The notes: generated by a model not told the origin, from the letters alone. A stretch of DNA of 64,000 bases from Dietzia cinnamea NBRC 102147 (GCF_001571065.1 NZ_BCSW01000010.1:1-64000); one strand, 5' to 3'. Numbered from the stretch's first letter, positions 18,252-28,608 are shown. Numbers and translations are program-made.

Positions 18252-19331
18252 TTAGGCGGCTCCGGTGGAGCCGGCGGCTGGAGCGTGCACGACCGGGCAG
18301 GCGACCACCCGGTCGCGCGGCTGGATGGGGCAGGCCCCCAGGTCGGCGGGACGGTAACCCTCCGGGTATCCCGGGTACGTCCGGTTCTCGGTCCGACGGG
18401 ACCCGAGCTCGCGGCGGCGGACCGGCAGCCACCGCACAGCCTTCGACCGCATCCGCAGCGCCGCGTAGGCGGCCTCGCGGAACGCCGGAGGAGGCCACGG
18501 GAAGCCGAAGGCGCGGGTCATGTCGTCGTCGATCAGCGCCTGCACGACCTTGCGGACCACCGGCCGGGCCGGCTCCGGGTACCAGGAACACATGAGATCG
18601 AGCGTGTACGTCCCGATGAGCTCGTTGGTCCGGGCGTAGCGCATGGTGCGCGCCTCGTAGTCGTCCCGCCAGCGCCGGAACTCCCCGATGTCCTGCGGGA
18701 TCCCCTTGATCTTCATCCGCTCCCCGACTGCGCGGTAGAAGTGGAACGCCGCGAGCCGTTCGTTCGGATGCAGACGCCGCCAGCCGTTCGCATCGATCCA
18801 CTCGAGCGGTTCGTAGATGAACGTCGACAACACATAGAGCATGTCGTCATTGGTGATCTCGTACATCGCGTGTTGGCGGTTGATCACCCGCAGCGCCTCC
18901 TTGCCGCGGGGCGAGTCGTACCCGTGCTCGACCAGCTCCACCATGAGCAGCGCGGTGTCGTCGTACCGCTTCTGCGGGTGATCGCGGAAGTTGCCCGCCT
19001 GCTCCAGGACCGCCGACACCGAAGGGATGCAGTAGGTCCGGTACAGCGCCAGCTCGAGCGCCCGCTGATAGTCCCACGGGAACTCGTACGCGGAGGTGAT
19101 GCGGTGGATCTCCGCCGCGTCCGCCACCGGATCGAGAGTCGCGATGAGATCACGCCAGTACCAGCGCCCGGGCCTGAACGGGACCCCTGCCGTGAGCGGG
19201 TGGTCGACGGCGGAGTCGGCGACGAGGTCGGCCGGGATCGGTCCGAACACCCCGGGCACGGCGGACCGCTCGGTGGCCGCGGCCCTCGTCGTCGTCGTCA
19301 TCTCCTCGGTTCTCTCGGAGGTGGCGGTCAT
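18252..19331 (-). CDS. Oxygenase of the MpaB/rubber oxygenase (DUF2236) family
   Basis: The 359-residue protein belongs to the family of latex-clearing protein and the fungal oxygenase MpaB, heme-type enzymes that cleave isoprenoid double bonds to aldehydes. Family-type segments are RYDDTALLMVELVEHGYDSP, RVINRQHAMYEITNDDMLYVLSTFIYEPLEWI and RLHPNERLAAFHFYRAVGERMKIKGIPQ. It has no Tat or Sec signal, unlike secreted rubber oxygenases, so the substrate must be intracellular. It starts six bases after the aldehyde dehydrogenase stop, behind GAGG, so the pair is one operon. The pairing suggests oxygenase product to aldehyde to acid. Confidence 0.8.
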   Translation of the reverse strand: MTATSERTEEMTTTTRAAATERSAVPGVFGPIPADLVADSAVDHPLTAGVPFRPGRWYWRDLIATLDPVADAAEIHRITSAYEFPWDYQRALELALYRTYCIPSVSAVLEQAGNFRDHPQKRYDDTALLMVELVEHGYDSPRGKEALRVINRQHAMYEITNDDMLYVLSTFIYEPLEWIDANGWRRLHPNERLAAFHFYRAVGERMKIKGIPQDIGEFRRWRDDYEARTMRYARTNELIGTYTLDLMCSWYPEPARPVVRKVVQALIDDDMTRAFGFPWPPPAFREAAYAALRMRSKAVRWLPVRRRELGSRRTENRTYPGYPEGYRPADLGACPIQPRDRVVACPVVHAPAAGSTGAA

Positions 19332-19337
19332 CTCACC

Positions 19338-20834
19338 TCACATCCTTCCCTGGACGTTCGCGAGCATCCACTTGACGATCTTGATGTCACGCGGCTTGCG
19401 GGTCATGGTCATGAGGTTCAGCGGGGCCGCGAACTTCTGCGCGGTGATGGCCTTGGGGCGGGCGAACTCGCGCAACCCGTCGGCGCCGTGGATACGGCCG
19501 AAGCCCGAGTCACCCGAACCGCCGAACGGCAACGCCGGGATACCGGCGAACGCGAGGAACGAGTTGACCGACACCATGCCCACGTCCAACTTCTCCGCGA
19601 GGGCCAGCCCCCGCTTCTTGTTGCCGGTGAAGATCGAACCGCCGAGGCCGTAGCTGCTGGCGTTCGCCTTCTCGATCGCCTCCTCCAGGTCCGCGACAGG
19701 GTTGATCACGACGGTGGGGCCGAAGGTCTCCTCGGTGATCGCGGACGAGTTCTCGGGGACGTCGACCAGGACGACCGGCTCGATGATCTTCTCGCCGACG
19801 GAGTCCTCGCCGCCGAGTACGGCCCTGCCCCCCTTCGCGAGTGCGTCCTTGACGTGCCTGCGGACGATGTCGACCTGTGCCGGCAGCGTCATGGGCCCGT
19901 AGCTGGAGGAGATGGAGTTGCCCGGGGTGAGCGCGCGGACCTTGGCCGTGAACTTCTGGACGAACGCGTCGTGGACGTCCGAGTGGACGTAGATCCGCTC
20001 CACGCCCGCGCAGGTCTGGCCCGCGTTGCCCATGGCGCCGAAGACCGCCTGGTCGGCGGCCGCGTCGAGATCCGCGTCCGAGTCGACGAGCAGGGCGTCC
20101 TTGCCACCGCCCTCGATGACGACCGGCGTGAGCGTCTCCGCGCAGGCGGCCATGACCTTGCGGCCCGTCGCGGCGGAGCCGGTGAACGCGAGCTTGTCCA
20201 CGCCCGCCCGGCACAACGCCGCACCCGTCGAGCCGTCACCGGTGATCGTCTGGATGAGCGGCTGGGAGGCGCCCAGGGAATCCCACACCTCCGCCAGCCA
20301 CACGCCAACACCCGGCGTGAGCTCGCTGGGCTTGAACACCACCGCGTTGCCCGCGGCCATGGCGTAGGACAGCGTGCCCATCGGGGTGAACGCGGGGTAG
20401 TTCCACGGGCCGATCGCGCCGACCACGCCGTAGGGCTGATATTCCACGTAGGCGGCCTGGTTGCTCATGAGCAGCCCGGCCGAGACGGAGCGCCGTCGCA
20501 GGACCTTGTCCGCGTTCTTGGCCGCCCACTCCAGATGGCTGACGGTGAGCATGACCTCGAGGGTCGCGTCCTCGTCCGGCTTCCCGGTCTCGGCGGAGAT
20601 CAGGGACGCCAACTCCTCGGCCCTGGACGAGATCGCCCGCTTGTACTCCAGCAGCCACTCACGGCGACCCCGCGGACCCTGGTTCGCCCACCAGCGGGCC
20701 GCGGCACGCGCACGCTCCACGGCGAGGGCGACCTCCTCGGGACCGGCGACGGGGTACTCCGCGAGGACGGTGCCGTCGCGGGGGTCCAGGCTCGCGAACG
20801 TGGGGCCGGTCTTGCTGGGCTCGGTTGTCGTCAT
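19338..20834 (-). CDS. Aldehyde dehydrogenase family protein
   Basis: The 498-residue NAD(P)-dependent dehydrogenase shows GAIGPWNYPAFTP (cofactor loop), FTGSAATGRKVM, VVIEGGGKDALLV (general-base Glu) and NAGQTCAGVERIYV (catalytic Cys). The C-terminal PFGGSGDSGFGRIHG is typical of class-3 and succinate-semialdehyde-like enzymes. It is first in an operon with the MpaB-type oxygenase and is divergent from the acyl-CoA dehydrogenase gene, with the operator-like palindrome at 20857 between them. It probably oxidises the aldehyde made by the oxygenase. Confidence 0.92.
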   Translation of the reverse strand: MTTTEPSKTGPTFASLDPRDGTVLAEYPVAGPEEVALAVERARAAARWWANQGPRGRREWLLEYKRAISSRAEELASLISAETGKPDEDATLEVMLTVSHLEWAAKNADKVLRRRSVSAGLLMSNQAAYVEYQPYGVVGAIGPWNYPAFTPMGTLSYAMAAGNAVVFKPSELTPGVGVWLAEVWDSLGASQPLIQTITGDGSTGAALCRAGVDKLAFTGSAATGRKVMAACAETLTPVVIEGGGKDALLVDSDADLDAAADQAVFGAMGNAGQTCAGVERIYVHSDVHDAFVQKFTAKVRALTPGNSISSSYGPMTLPAQVDIVRRHVKDALAKGGRAVLGGEDSVGEKIIEPVVLVDVPENSSAITEETFGPTVVINPVADLEEAIEKANASSYGLGGSIFTGNKKRGLALAEKLDVGMVSVNSFLAFAGIPALPFGGSGDSGFGRIHGADGLREFARPKAITAQKFAAPLNLMTMTRKPRDIKIVKWMLANVQGRM

Positions 20835-20856
20835 CTGAGGTCCTCTCGCTTCCGAT

Positions 20857-20868
20857 CACATATATTTG
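20857..20868. promoter_or_regulatory. Candidate GntR operator in the divergent ALDH/ACAD promoter
   Basis: CACATATATTTG within GATCACATATATTTGATGTA lies 23 bp upstream of the aldehyde dehydrogenase start and about 100 bp before the acyl-CoA dehydrogenase start. One bound regulator could control both directions. Confidence 0.6.
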
Positions 20869-20968
20869 ATGTAGCGTGCCGTGATACGGGCCACAGTAGT
20901 CCAGTGTGCACCCAACCGACACCCCGTGACAGATACCGGGGCAGCCACACAGAAAAACGAGGCGAGAA

Positions 20969-22111
20969 GTGTTCGACATCCTCACCGAAGAGCAGCGTGA
21001 CTTCGCCAAGTCGATCGATGACTTCTGCGCGCGCGAGGTCGGCGGCGTCGAGAAGCGACGCGAGCTCACCACCGAGGGCGGCACCCACTCGCCGCACATC
21101 TACTCCAAGATGGCCGAGCTCGGATGGTTGGGGCTGACCGTCCCCGAGGAGTACGGCGGCTCCGACGTCGGTGCCGTCGAACTGTGCCTCCTGCTCGAGC
21201 ACTCCCTGCGCGGCCTCGCCCCGATCGGCGGCATCGGCCCCACCCTCATCACGGCCGCCGCGTACCAGAAGTTCGGGACCGAGGAGCAGCGCAGGCGCGC
21301 CCTCGAGCTGGTCGTGAACGGCGGGACCCTGTCCATCTCGATGTCCGAGCCCGGCGCCGGGTCCGACGTCGCCGCCCTGCGCTGCAAGGCCGAGCGCGAC
21401 GGCGACGACTGGGTGATCAACGGGCAGAAGACCTGGTGTTCCAACGCCCACTTCGCCGACCGCATCCTGCTCGTCGCCCGCACCGACTCGTCGGGCAAGA
21501 AGCACGAGGGCATCACGATGTTCGACGTGCCCGCGGACATCGAGGGCCTGCAGATCACCGGGATCGAGACCATGGGCGGCAAGGAGGTCAACGACCTCTA
21601 CTTCACCGACGTCCGCCTGCCCGCCGACTCCGTGATCGGAGAGGTCGGCGGCGGCTGGGCGCAGCTCATGACCGGGCTCAACACCGAGCGCCTCATCCTC
21701 GCCGCCATGCAGCTCGGCGTGGCCCAGCGGGCGTTCGACGACTGCCTGACCTTCATCAAGGAGCGCGAGCAGTTCGGCCGCCCCGTCGGCTCCTTCCAGG
21801 TGCTCCGCCACCGTATGGCCGACCTCGCCACCGAGATCGAGGCCACGCGCCTGCTCGTCTACGCGGTCGCCAGGAAGGTCGACGAGGCCGACCCCACGGC
21901 CCTGTTCCCGCGTGAGGCCTCCATGGCCAAGCTCAAGGCGTCCGAGCTGAGCAAGCGGGTCACGCTCGAGTGCATGCAGTCCATGGGCGGGTACGGGTAC
22001 GCCACCGAGTACGGGATGGAACGTCTGGTCCGCCAGGCGGTGGTCTCCACCATCTACGGCGGCACCAACGAGGTCCAGCGGGACATCATCGGCAAGACGC
22101 TCGGCCTGTGA
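20969..22111 (+). CDS. Acyl-CoA dehydrogenase
   Basis: This 380-residue FAD flavoprotein makes 2-enoyl-CoA from acyl-CoA. Signatures visible are SMSEPGAGSDVAALRCKAERDGDDWVINGQKTW (FAD and substrate binding), RLPADSVIGEVGGGW, QLGVAQRAFDDCLTFIKEREQFGRP and the C-terminal QSMGGYGYATEYGMERLVRQAVVSTIYGGTNEVQRDII, in which the catalytic Glu precedes the VQRD motif region. The GTG start has GAGGCGAGA behind it. It leads a plus-strand group with the DUF4334 and luciferase-like genes and shares the palindrome-bearing promoter with the aldehyde dehydrogenase gene. Confidence 0.93.
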   Translation: MFDILTEEQRDFAKSIDDFCAREVGGVEKRRELTTEGGTHSPHIYSKMAELGWLGLTVPEEYGGSDVGAVELCLLLEHSLRGLAPIGGIGPTLITAAAYQKFGTEEQRRRALELVVNGGTLSISMSEPGAGSDVAALRCKAERDGDDWVINGQKTWCSNAHFADRILLVARTDSSGKKHEGITMFDVPADIEGLQITGIETMGGKEVNDLYFTDVRLPADSVIGEVGGGWAQLMTGLNTERLILAAMQLGVAQRAFDDCLTFIKEREQFGRPVGSFQVLRHRMADLATEIEATRLLVYAVARKVDEADPTALFPREASMAKLKASELSKRVTLECMQSMGGYGYATEYGMERLVRQAVVSTIYGGTNEVQRDIIGKTLGL

Positions 22112-22156
22112 GCACCGCCGGTACAGCCGGGGCGGCCGGGACCGCAGGGACCGCGG

Positions 22157-22534
22157 GTGTCGCCGCGCGACGACATCGCGGGCAGCCGCTGGAAGGGCAT
22201 CGGCCTGGACACCGGGCACCCCATGTTCGGCATGCTCGGGCAGATGCGCTGGTGGGGCAAGGACTTCACCGAGGCCCGCAAGGTGGACCCGATCCTCGTC
22301 ACCGACGACTCCGGTGAGGTCGTGCCGGACACCTCGGCGACCGGCGGGGGCGGGGCGTCCCTGTGGGAGGTCTCCTTCCGCGGCCGCCCGACCGCCTCCA
22401 TGGTGTACGACCGCCTGCCGGTGATCGACCACTTCGCCGTCGTCGGACCCGACACCCTCCTCGCGGTGATGAACGGGCGCCGCACCGTGCACGAGGGCGA
22501 GCACTTCTGGTTCGTCCTGGAGCGCGAGCGCTGA
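22157..22534 (+). CDS. GXWXG/DUF4334 domain-containing protein
   Basis: The 125-residue small protein has the GXWXG-like start (AGSRWKGIGLDTGHPMFGMLGQMRWWGKDF) followed by a DUF4334-like block (SLWEVSFRGRPTASMVYDRLPVIDHFAVVGPDTLLAVMNGR). It ends in FFWxLER-like HFWFVLERER. The function of these domains is unknown. It lies 45 bp after the acyl-CoA dehydrogenase gene on the same strand. It begins with GTG and no strong ribosome-binding site, so the exact start is uncertain. Confidence 0.7.
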   Translation: MSPRDDIAGSRWKGIGLDTGHPMFGMLGQMRWWGKDFTEARKVDPILVTDDSGEVVPDTSATGGGGASLWEVSFRGRPTASMVYDRLPVIDHFAVVGPDTLLAVMNGRRTVHEGEHFWFVLERER

Positions 22535-22584
22535 GACGCACGGGCCGGGTGCGCGGGGCGGCGCCACGCCCCACAATGGGGCGC

Positions 22585-23385
22585 ATGACCCCGAACCCCA
22601 CGCGCCCGGTCCGCATCGCCGTCCAGCTCCAGCCGCAGCACTCGCCGGACTACGGACTGATCCGGGACGCCGTCCGACGCTCCGAAGACGCGGGCGTGGA
22701 CGTGGTCTTCAACTGGGACCACTTCTTCCCGCTCTACGGTGATCCCGACGGCGCCCACTTCGAGTGTTGGACGATGCTGGCCGCGTGGGCCGAGCAGACC
22801 GAACGCGTCGAGATCGGCGCCCTGGTCACCTGCAACACCTATCGCAACCCCGACCTGCTCGCCGACATGGCCCGGACCGTCGACCACATCTCCGGCGGCC
22901 GCCTCATCCTGGGCCTGGGCAGCGGATGGTTCGAGCGGGACTATGCCGAGTACGGCTACGAGTTCGGCACCAAGGGCTCGCGGCTCGACGACCTCGGGCA
23001 CTCCCTCGAGCGGATCGAGCAGCGCTTCGCCACGCTCACCCCCGCCCCGACGAGGGACATCCCCGTGCTGCTCGGTGGCGGCGGTGAGAAGAAGACCCTG
23101 CGACACGTGGCCCGCCACGCCGACATCTGGCACTCGTTCGTGGACGTGGAGACCTACCGCCACAAGTCGGAGGTGCTCGCCGGGCACTGCGCGGACGTGG
23201 GGCGCGATCCGGGCGAGATCGAGCGGTCGACGGAGATCGGCGGGGCCAGCTCACCCGACGAGGCGAAGCGGCTCGCCGAGGACCTGCACGCCGAGGGCGT
23301 CACCCTCTTCACGGTCGGGCTCAACGGCCCCGACTACCCGCTGGACCTGGTCGAGTCGCTGGTGGCCTGGCGCGACGGCCGCTGA
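22585..23385 (+). CDS. LLM-class F420-dependent oxidoreductase
   Basis: The 266-residue luciferase-like TIM-barrel protein contains VDVVFNWDHFFPLYG, GALVTCNTYRNPDLLADMARTVDHISGGRLILGLGSGWFERDYAEYGYEF and DIPVLLGGGGEKKTLRHVARHADIWH. These are typical of F420-using mycobacterial-type oxidoreductases. The ATG at 22585 is chosen because GGGG lies just upstream; ATG at 22576 is possible. The substrate is unknown. It ends the plus-strand group begun by the acyl-CoA dehydrogenase gene. Confidence 0.87.
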   Translation: MTPNPTRPVRIAVQLQPQHSPDYGLIRDAVRRSEDAGVDVVFNWDHFFPLYGDPDGAHFECWTMLAAWAEQTERVEIGALVTCNTYRNPDLLADMARTVDHISGGRLILGLGSGWFERDYAEYGYEFGTKGSRLDDLGHSLERIEQRFATLTPAPTRDIPVLLGGGGEKKTLRHVARHADIWHSFVDVETYRHKSEVLAGHCADVGRDPGEIERSTEIGGASSPDEAKRLAEDLHAEGVTLFTVGLNGPDYPLDLVESLVAWRDGR

Positions 23386-23433
23386 CTCGGCGCTGACCCT
23401 GCCCGTCGGCGCCGAGCCTGCCCGTTGGCGCTG

Positions 23434-23507
23434 GAAATCCGCTACTTGGATTCCGAATCCGCTATCCCGATCGGCGTAGCGAATCCGCATTCCGAGTAGC
23501 GGATTTC
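23434..23507. repeat. 74-bp near-perfect palindrome between convergent genes
   Basis: GAAATCCGCTACTTGGA (23434-23450) pairs with TCCGAGTAGCGGATTTC (23491-23507) at 16 of 17 positions. The interior (GAATCCGCTAT / GTAGCGAATCC) continues pairing imperfectly. It fills the gap between the luciferase-like gene (plus) and the small membrane gene (minus). It is unusually AT-rich for the region. Confidence 0.8.
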
Positions 23508-23575
23508 GGGTTGGGAGGGAACCGGGCGGGCCGGGCGGGCTGGGGCGGGCGCGTGTCGGCGCAGACCGCGGCGGG

Positions 23576-23800
23576 TCAGCCCCGCTTGACCGCCCGGTCG
23601 ACCCGGCGCCACGTCCGGTAGGTGTACCACGACGCCACCAGCATGAGCACCAGCACGAGCGAGGCGAAGATCGACGGTCGCCCGGTGAGGATCAAGCCCA
23701 CCGCGTTGACCAACGCCAGCACGGTGAAGAACCCGACGAACCCGCCGATGACCTCCAGCCGCTGCCGGGCGCCCAGGGCGTCACCGCCGCTCCGAGCCAC
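23576..23800 (-). CDS. Small two-helix membrane protein, function unknown
   Basis: The 74-residue protein has two hydrophobic stretches (VIGGFVGFFTVLALVNAVGLIL and ASLVLVLMLVASWYTYRTW) and a basic C-terminus. I do not recognise a family. It begins six bases after the stop of the ABC permease gene, so it is probably the last gene of the sugar transporter operon. A role in transport is only an inference from position. Confidence 0.6.
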   Translation of the reverse strand: MARSGGDALGARQRLEVIGGFVGFFTVLALVNAVGLILTGRPSIFASLVLVLMLVASWYTYRTWRRVDRAVKRG

Positions 23801-23806
23801 CGCCGA

Positions 23807-24754
23807 TCAGCTCTTCAGGCCGCCGGCGGTGAGGCCGGAGATGATCCGTCGCTGGAAGATCAGCACCATGATCACCAGCGGCACGGTGACGAGCGCGCCG
23901 GCGGCCATGATCGCCGCGTGCGGCGGCAGGTACGGGTTGACCCCGGAGAACCGGGCGATCGCCACCGTCACGGGCTCGGTCGCGGTCGTGGACAGCTGCT
24001 GCGAGAGCACGAACTCGTTCCACGTGATGATGAACGCCAGGATCGCGGTGGTGAACAGGGCCGGCGCGGCGAGCGGAAGGATGATCTTGATGAACGCCTG
24101 GCCGCGGGTCGCACCATCGACGCGGGCAGCCTCCTCCAGCTCCCACGGCAGGTCGTTGAAGAACGACGTGAGCGTGTAGATGGTCAGCGGGAGCGCGAAC
24201 GAGATGTTGGGGATGATGAGCGCCTGGTAGGTGCCGATCCAGCCGATGTCCGTGAACAGCTGGAACAGCGGCGTGACCAGGGCGACGCCGGGGAACATCG
24301 ACGCGGCGAGGATGAGGCCGGTGACGAAGAATTTGCCGCGGAAGTCGACCCGGGCGAGCGCGTAGGCGGTGAACACGCCGAACGTCAGGGCGAGCGCGGT
24401 GGTGACGGAGCTGATGATCACCGAGTTGATGATCGCGCCCAGGAAGTTGTTGCCGCCGTCCGTGGACAGTGCCTCACGGAAGTTGTCCAGCGTGACGTTC
24501 GACGGCAGCGGGCTGGCGGAGAACACGAACCTGTTGTCGCGGAACGCCGTGACGAGCATCCAGTAGAACGGCGCGAGCCCCCAGATGAGGATGAGCAGGG
24601 CGCCGACGTAGGTGCCCGCGGTGCGGCCGAGGGGCTTGCGCGGGGGCTTGAGGTCCCGGTCGTCGGGACGTCGGTGGGGGCCGGAGGTCGACGACGACGA
24701 GGTGGTCGTCGGCGTGGCCGGCGAGGTGCTGTGGTCAGGCACTCGGTGGCTCAC
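23807..24754 (-). CDS. Carbohydrate ABC transporter permease (SugB/MalG-type)
   Basis: This 315-residue inner-membrane permease is of the MalG/SugB type. It has six predicted helices and the EAA loop DLPWELEEAARVDGATRGQAFIKIILPLAAPAL, through which the ATPase couples. A hydrophilic N-terminus (about 40 residues rich in Ser, Thr and Pro) precedes the first helix. The GTG at 24754 is chosen because it overlaps the stop of the preceding permease gene by four bases (GTGA) behind a good GGAG site. It forms a heterodimer with the product of that gene. Confidence 0.92.
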   Translation of the reverse strand: MSHRVPDHSTSPATPTTTSSSSTSGPHRRPDDRDLKPPRKPLGRTAGTYVGALLILIWGLAPFYWMLVTAFRDNRFVFSASPLPSNVTLDNFREALSTDGGNNFLGAIINSVIISSVTTALALTFGVFTAYALARVDFRGKFFVTGLILAASMFPGVALVTPLFQLFTDIGWIGTYQALIIPNISFALPLTIYTLTSFFNDLPWELEEAARVDGATRGQAFIKIILPLAAPALFTTAILAFIITWNEFVLSQQLSTTATEPVTVAIARFSGVNPYLPPHAAIMAAGALVTVPLVIMVLIFQRRIISGLTAGGLKS

Positions 24755-25737
24755 CGGATCTCCTCCTTCTTGCCTGTGCGATCTTCCACGACGTTCGCGC
24801 CGAGGAACTTCACCATGATGTACGCGACGGCGAAGACCAGCAGGAACACGAGTGTCGAGATCGCGGAGGCGCTGTTGAAGTTGCCCATCCTCATCTCGTT
24901 GACCACGAGCATGGACACGGTCGCGGTGGGCGAGTTGGAGTTCGCCGAGACCAGGATGACGGGCAGGTCGTACATGCGCAGCGCGTCGAGCGTGCGGAAC
25001 AGGATCGCGACCATGAGCGCGGGCCGGACCAGCGGCAGGGTGATGCGGACGAACTGCTGCCACCGGGAGGCGCCGTCGACGCGGGCCGCTTCATAGACGT
25101 CACCGGGGATCATCTGCAGTCCGGCCAGGATGAGCAGGGCCATGAACGGCGCGGTCTTCCACACGTCGGCGACGATGATGGCCACACGGGCGTAGAAGGG
25201 GTCGGTGGTCCAGGCGATGTTCGTGCCGAGGATCGTGTTGGCGATGCCGTTGGGATCGAAGATGAACGCCCACAGCTTGGCGGTGACGGCGGTGGGGATC
25301 GCCCAGGGGACGAGCACCGCGGCCCGCAGGAGGGAGCGGCCCCAGATGCTCTTGCCCATGATGACGGCCATCGCGAAGCCGAGCACGGTCTCGAGCGAGA
25401 CCGTGGTGACCGTGAAGAACAGGGTGTTGCCCATGGCGGGCCAGAAGTCGGTGGCCGAGACGCCGTCGGGGCAGGTGACGGTGCCGCCGCCGGGGGCCGG
25501 GCACGCCTGCGTGAGCCAGTAGAGGTAGTGCTGGAAGCCGGCGAACCCGCCGGAGGTGAACATCCCGGTGGCGGGGTCGAGCCCGCGGTCGGCCATGAAG
25601 GACAGGTACACCGCGCGGACGATCGGGTAGCCGATCACCACCGCGAGGATGATCAGGGCGGGGCCCACCATCCACACCGGTCGCCAGTCGAATCTCTTCG
25701 CCACCAGCGGAGCCTGGGACTTCTCGCTCGTCGTCAT
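24751..25737 (-). CDS. Carbohydrate ABC transporter permease (SugA/MalF-type)
   Basis: The 328-residue integral membrane permease carries the EAA motif (IPGDVYEAARVDGASRWQQFVRITLPLVRPAL). It has a first helix at about residues 22-42 and a periplasmic-side insert containing two cysteines (ACPAPGGGTVTCP). The ATG at 25737 has GAGGAAG upstream. It lies between the substrate-binding protein gene and the second permease gene, overlapping the latter by four bases. Confidence 0.92.
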   Translation of the reverse strand: MTTSEKSQAPLVAKRFDWRPVWMVGPALIILAVVIGYPIVRAVYLSFMADRGLDPATGMFTSGGFAGFQHYLYWLTQACPAPGGGTVTCPDGVSATDFWPAMGNTLFFTVTTVSLETVLGFAMAVIMGKSIWGRSLLRAAVLVPWAIPTAVTAKLWAFIFDPNGIANTILGTNIAWTTDPFYARVAIIVADVWKTAPFMALLILAGLQMIPGDVYEAARVDGASRWQQFVRITLPLVRPALMVAILFRTLDALRMYDLPVILVSANSNSPTATVSMLVVNEMRMGNFNSASAISTLVFLLVFAVAYIMVKFLGANVVEDRTGKKEEIR

Positions 25738-25837
25738 CTCGCCGCTTCCTCGCCGGGTGCGCCACACCCTGTCAGGGAGACCGCTGGGCCCCGGGCTCGC
25801 ACCCGGGGCCCATCGGCCGTTGTTCAGAGAGGGCCCG

Positions 25838-27106
25838 TCACTGAGCCTGTTCGATCGCGGCGCTCATGTCGGTGAGCGCCTGCTCGACGGTCTTCTCGCC
25901 CTTCAGGGCCGCGAAGGTGTTGTCCTGGATGGCCTTCGACAGAGCCGGGTAGAACGGCGAGACCGGGCGCGGCTCGGCGTTGTCCAGGGCGGCCTTGAGG
26001 GCCTCCATGTACGGGAACTGCTCCTGCAGCGCGGCGTCGTCGTAGATCGAGGACAGCACCGGCGGGAAGGACTCCTGCGCGAAGCCCATCTGGACGTCCT
26101 CGGAGATGAGGAACTCGAGGAACGCCTTGGCCGTGGCCTTGTTCTCGGAGTAGACGTTGATGCCGTTGTTGTAGCCGCCGAGCACGGACTTGCCCGGACC
26201 GTCCGGGCCGAGGATCGGCGCGACGTCGAACTTGTCCACGACCTCCGAGGTCGGGTCGGTCTGGCCCGAGTCGTACATGTACGGCCAGTTGTAGGCGTAC
26301 ATGGTGCGGCCGCCCAGGAAGGCCTGCGCGGTCTGCTCCTCCGTGAAGCTGTCGGACTTCATGGCGACGACGTCGTTCTTGTACGCGTCGACCAGGGCCG
26401 TGAGGCCGGCGCGGGTCTCCTCGCTGTCCAGCTCGGGGGTCTGGCCGTCGTCGCCGACGATCCTGCCGCCCCAGCTGTGGATGAACTGCGTGGCCGCGAC
26501 GGTCAGGCCCTCGTACTGCTTGAGCTGCAGGTTGACGCAGTCGATGGCGGCCTCGACGGCAGCGCCGCAGGACTCGACGAGCTCGCCCCAGTTGGCGGGG
26601 GCCTCCGGCTGCAGGTCGGTGCGGTAGTAGAGCAGCTGCGCGTTGGTGTTCTGCGGCACCGCGTAGAGGGTGTCGTTGTAGGTCGCCGAGTCGACGGCGG
26701 CCTCGATCAGCCCGCTGGTGTCGACCTCGGTCTCACCCTCGATCGGCTGGAGCCAGCCGTTGGCCGCGAAGTACGCGGTGTCGGTGACGTCGAGCGCGAA
26801 CACGTCGTACTCGCCGCTCTCCGTCTGCAGCGACTGCACGAGGGTGTCGCGCTGACCGTCCTGCTCGGCGGGGAGCTCGTGGAGGGTGACCTCCTGGTCG
26901 GGGTTCTCCGCGTTCCACTGTTCGATGACGGGGCGCAGCTTGTCCGTGTCGTTGCTGCCCATCGCGAAGGTGATGGGGCCGACGCCGGAGGTGCCGGAGC
27001 TCGCCTGTTCGCTGTCCTCCCCGCCCCCGGAGGAACAACCCGCGGCGACCACCGCGACGATGGAGGCGGCCGTCGCCGCCTTGAGGAACCTGCCGTGAAC
27101 GGCCAT
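25838..27106 (-). CDS. Sugar ABC transporter substrate-binding lipoprotein
   Basis: This 422-residue extracytoplasmic solute-binding protein (family 1, MalE/LpqY-like) is lipid-anchored. The N-terminal signal MAVHGRFLKAATAASIVAVVAAGCSS has a lipobox ending at Cys25. A Gly/Ser/Glu linker and a two-lobe binding fold follow (ITFAMGSNDTDKLRPVIEQWNAENPDQEV, AYNWPYMYDSG, GGYNNGINVYSENKATAKAFLEFLI). The ATG at 27106 is supported by AGGAGAG eight bases upstream. The likely ligand is a di- or oligosaccharide such as trehalose or a maltose-type sugar; this is inferred from the operon type. Confidence 0.92.
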   Translation of the reverse strand: MAVHGRFLKAATAASIVAVVAAGCSSGGGEDSEQASSGTSGVGPITFAMGSNDTDKLRPVIEQWNAENPDQEVTLHELPAEQDGQRDTLVQSLQTESGEYDVFALDVTDTAYFAANGWLQPIEGETEVDTSGLIEAAVDSATYNDTLYAVPQNTNAQLLYYRTDLQPEAPANWGELVESCGAAVEAAIDCVNLQLKQYEGLTVAATQFIHSWGGRIVGDDGQTPELDSEETRAGLTALVDAYKNDVVAMKSDSFTEEQTAQAFLGGRTMYAYNWPYMYDSGQTDPTSEVVDKFDVAPILGPDGPGKSVLGGYNNGINVYSENKATAKAFLEFLISEDVQMGFAQESFPPVLSSIYDDAALQEQFPYMEALKAALDNAEPRPVSPFYPALSKAIQDNTFAALKGEKTVEQALTDMSAAIEQAQ

Positions 27107-27346
27107 GCGCTCTCTCCTACTGTCGTGTCTCGACTCCCGTCGGCGCGCGCCGAGGGGCAGCTGATCGACGTCGACTGTGACGCGGATCTCACTGAGGACC
27201 TGCTGAGCGTAACCCACACGACGGCGGCGGCGCGGGACCACGGCGATCATCGGCCGCGTCGCTCGCTCCCGCCGTCACGTGGGGTTCACGCAGGCGAGGT
27301 CACAGCGTTAACTGTAACAACAACAGATGTTGCGCCGCTTGACGGT

Positions 27347-28402
<1,056 letters not shown>

Positions 28403-28489
28403 GAGCGGGTCTTTCCCTTCACCGGCAGGAACGTGCCGGACGATCCGAGATAGAGGGTGGACACGACGACTGTAGCGGCCCGCGCCGGA

Positions 28490-28530
28490 GTTCACCGGCA
28501 CTGCGCCCACAGTTCATCCGGACGTTCACC
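28490..28530. promoter_or_regulatory. GTTCAYC repeats, PHO-box-like, upstream of phoX-like gene
   Basis: GTTCACC at 28490, GTTCATC at 28512 and GTTCACC at 28524 stand in the same orientation, spaced 22 and 12 bp. Actinobacterial PhoP-type regulators bind direct repeats of this kind, and a phosphatase gene follows. The spacing is not the ideal 11 bp. Confidence 0.35.
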
Positions 28531-28608
28531 GGGCGCGTCCGTCCGGTGGTTCTGCGCACCTAGCGTCACAGCGTCCGTTGAGCCGTAGATGTCTTCAGGG
28601 AGACTCGA

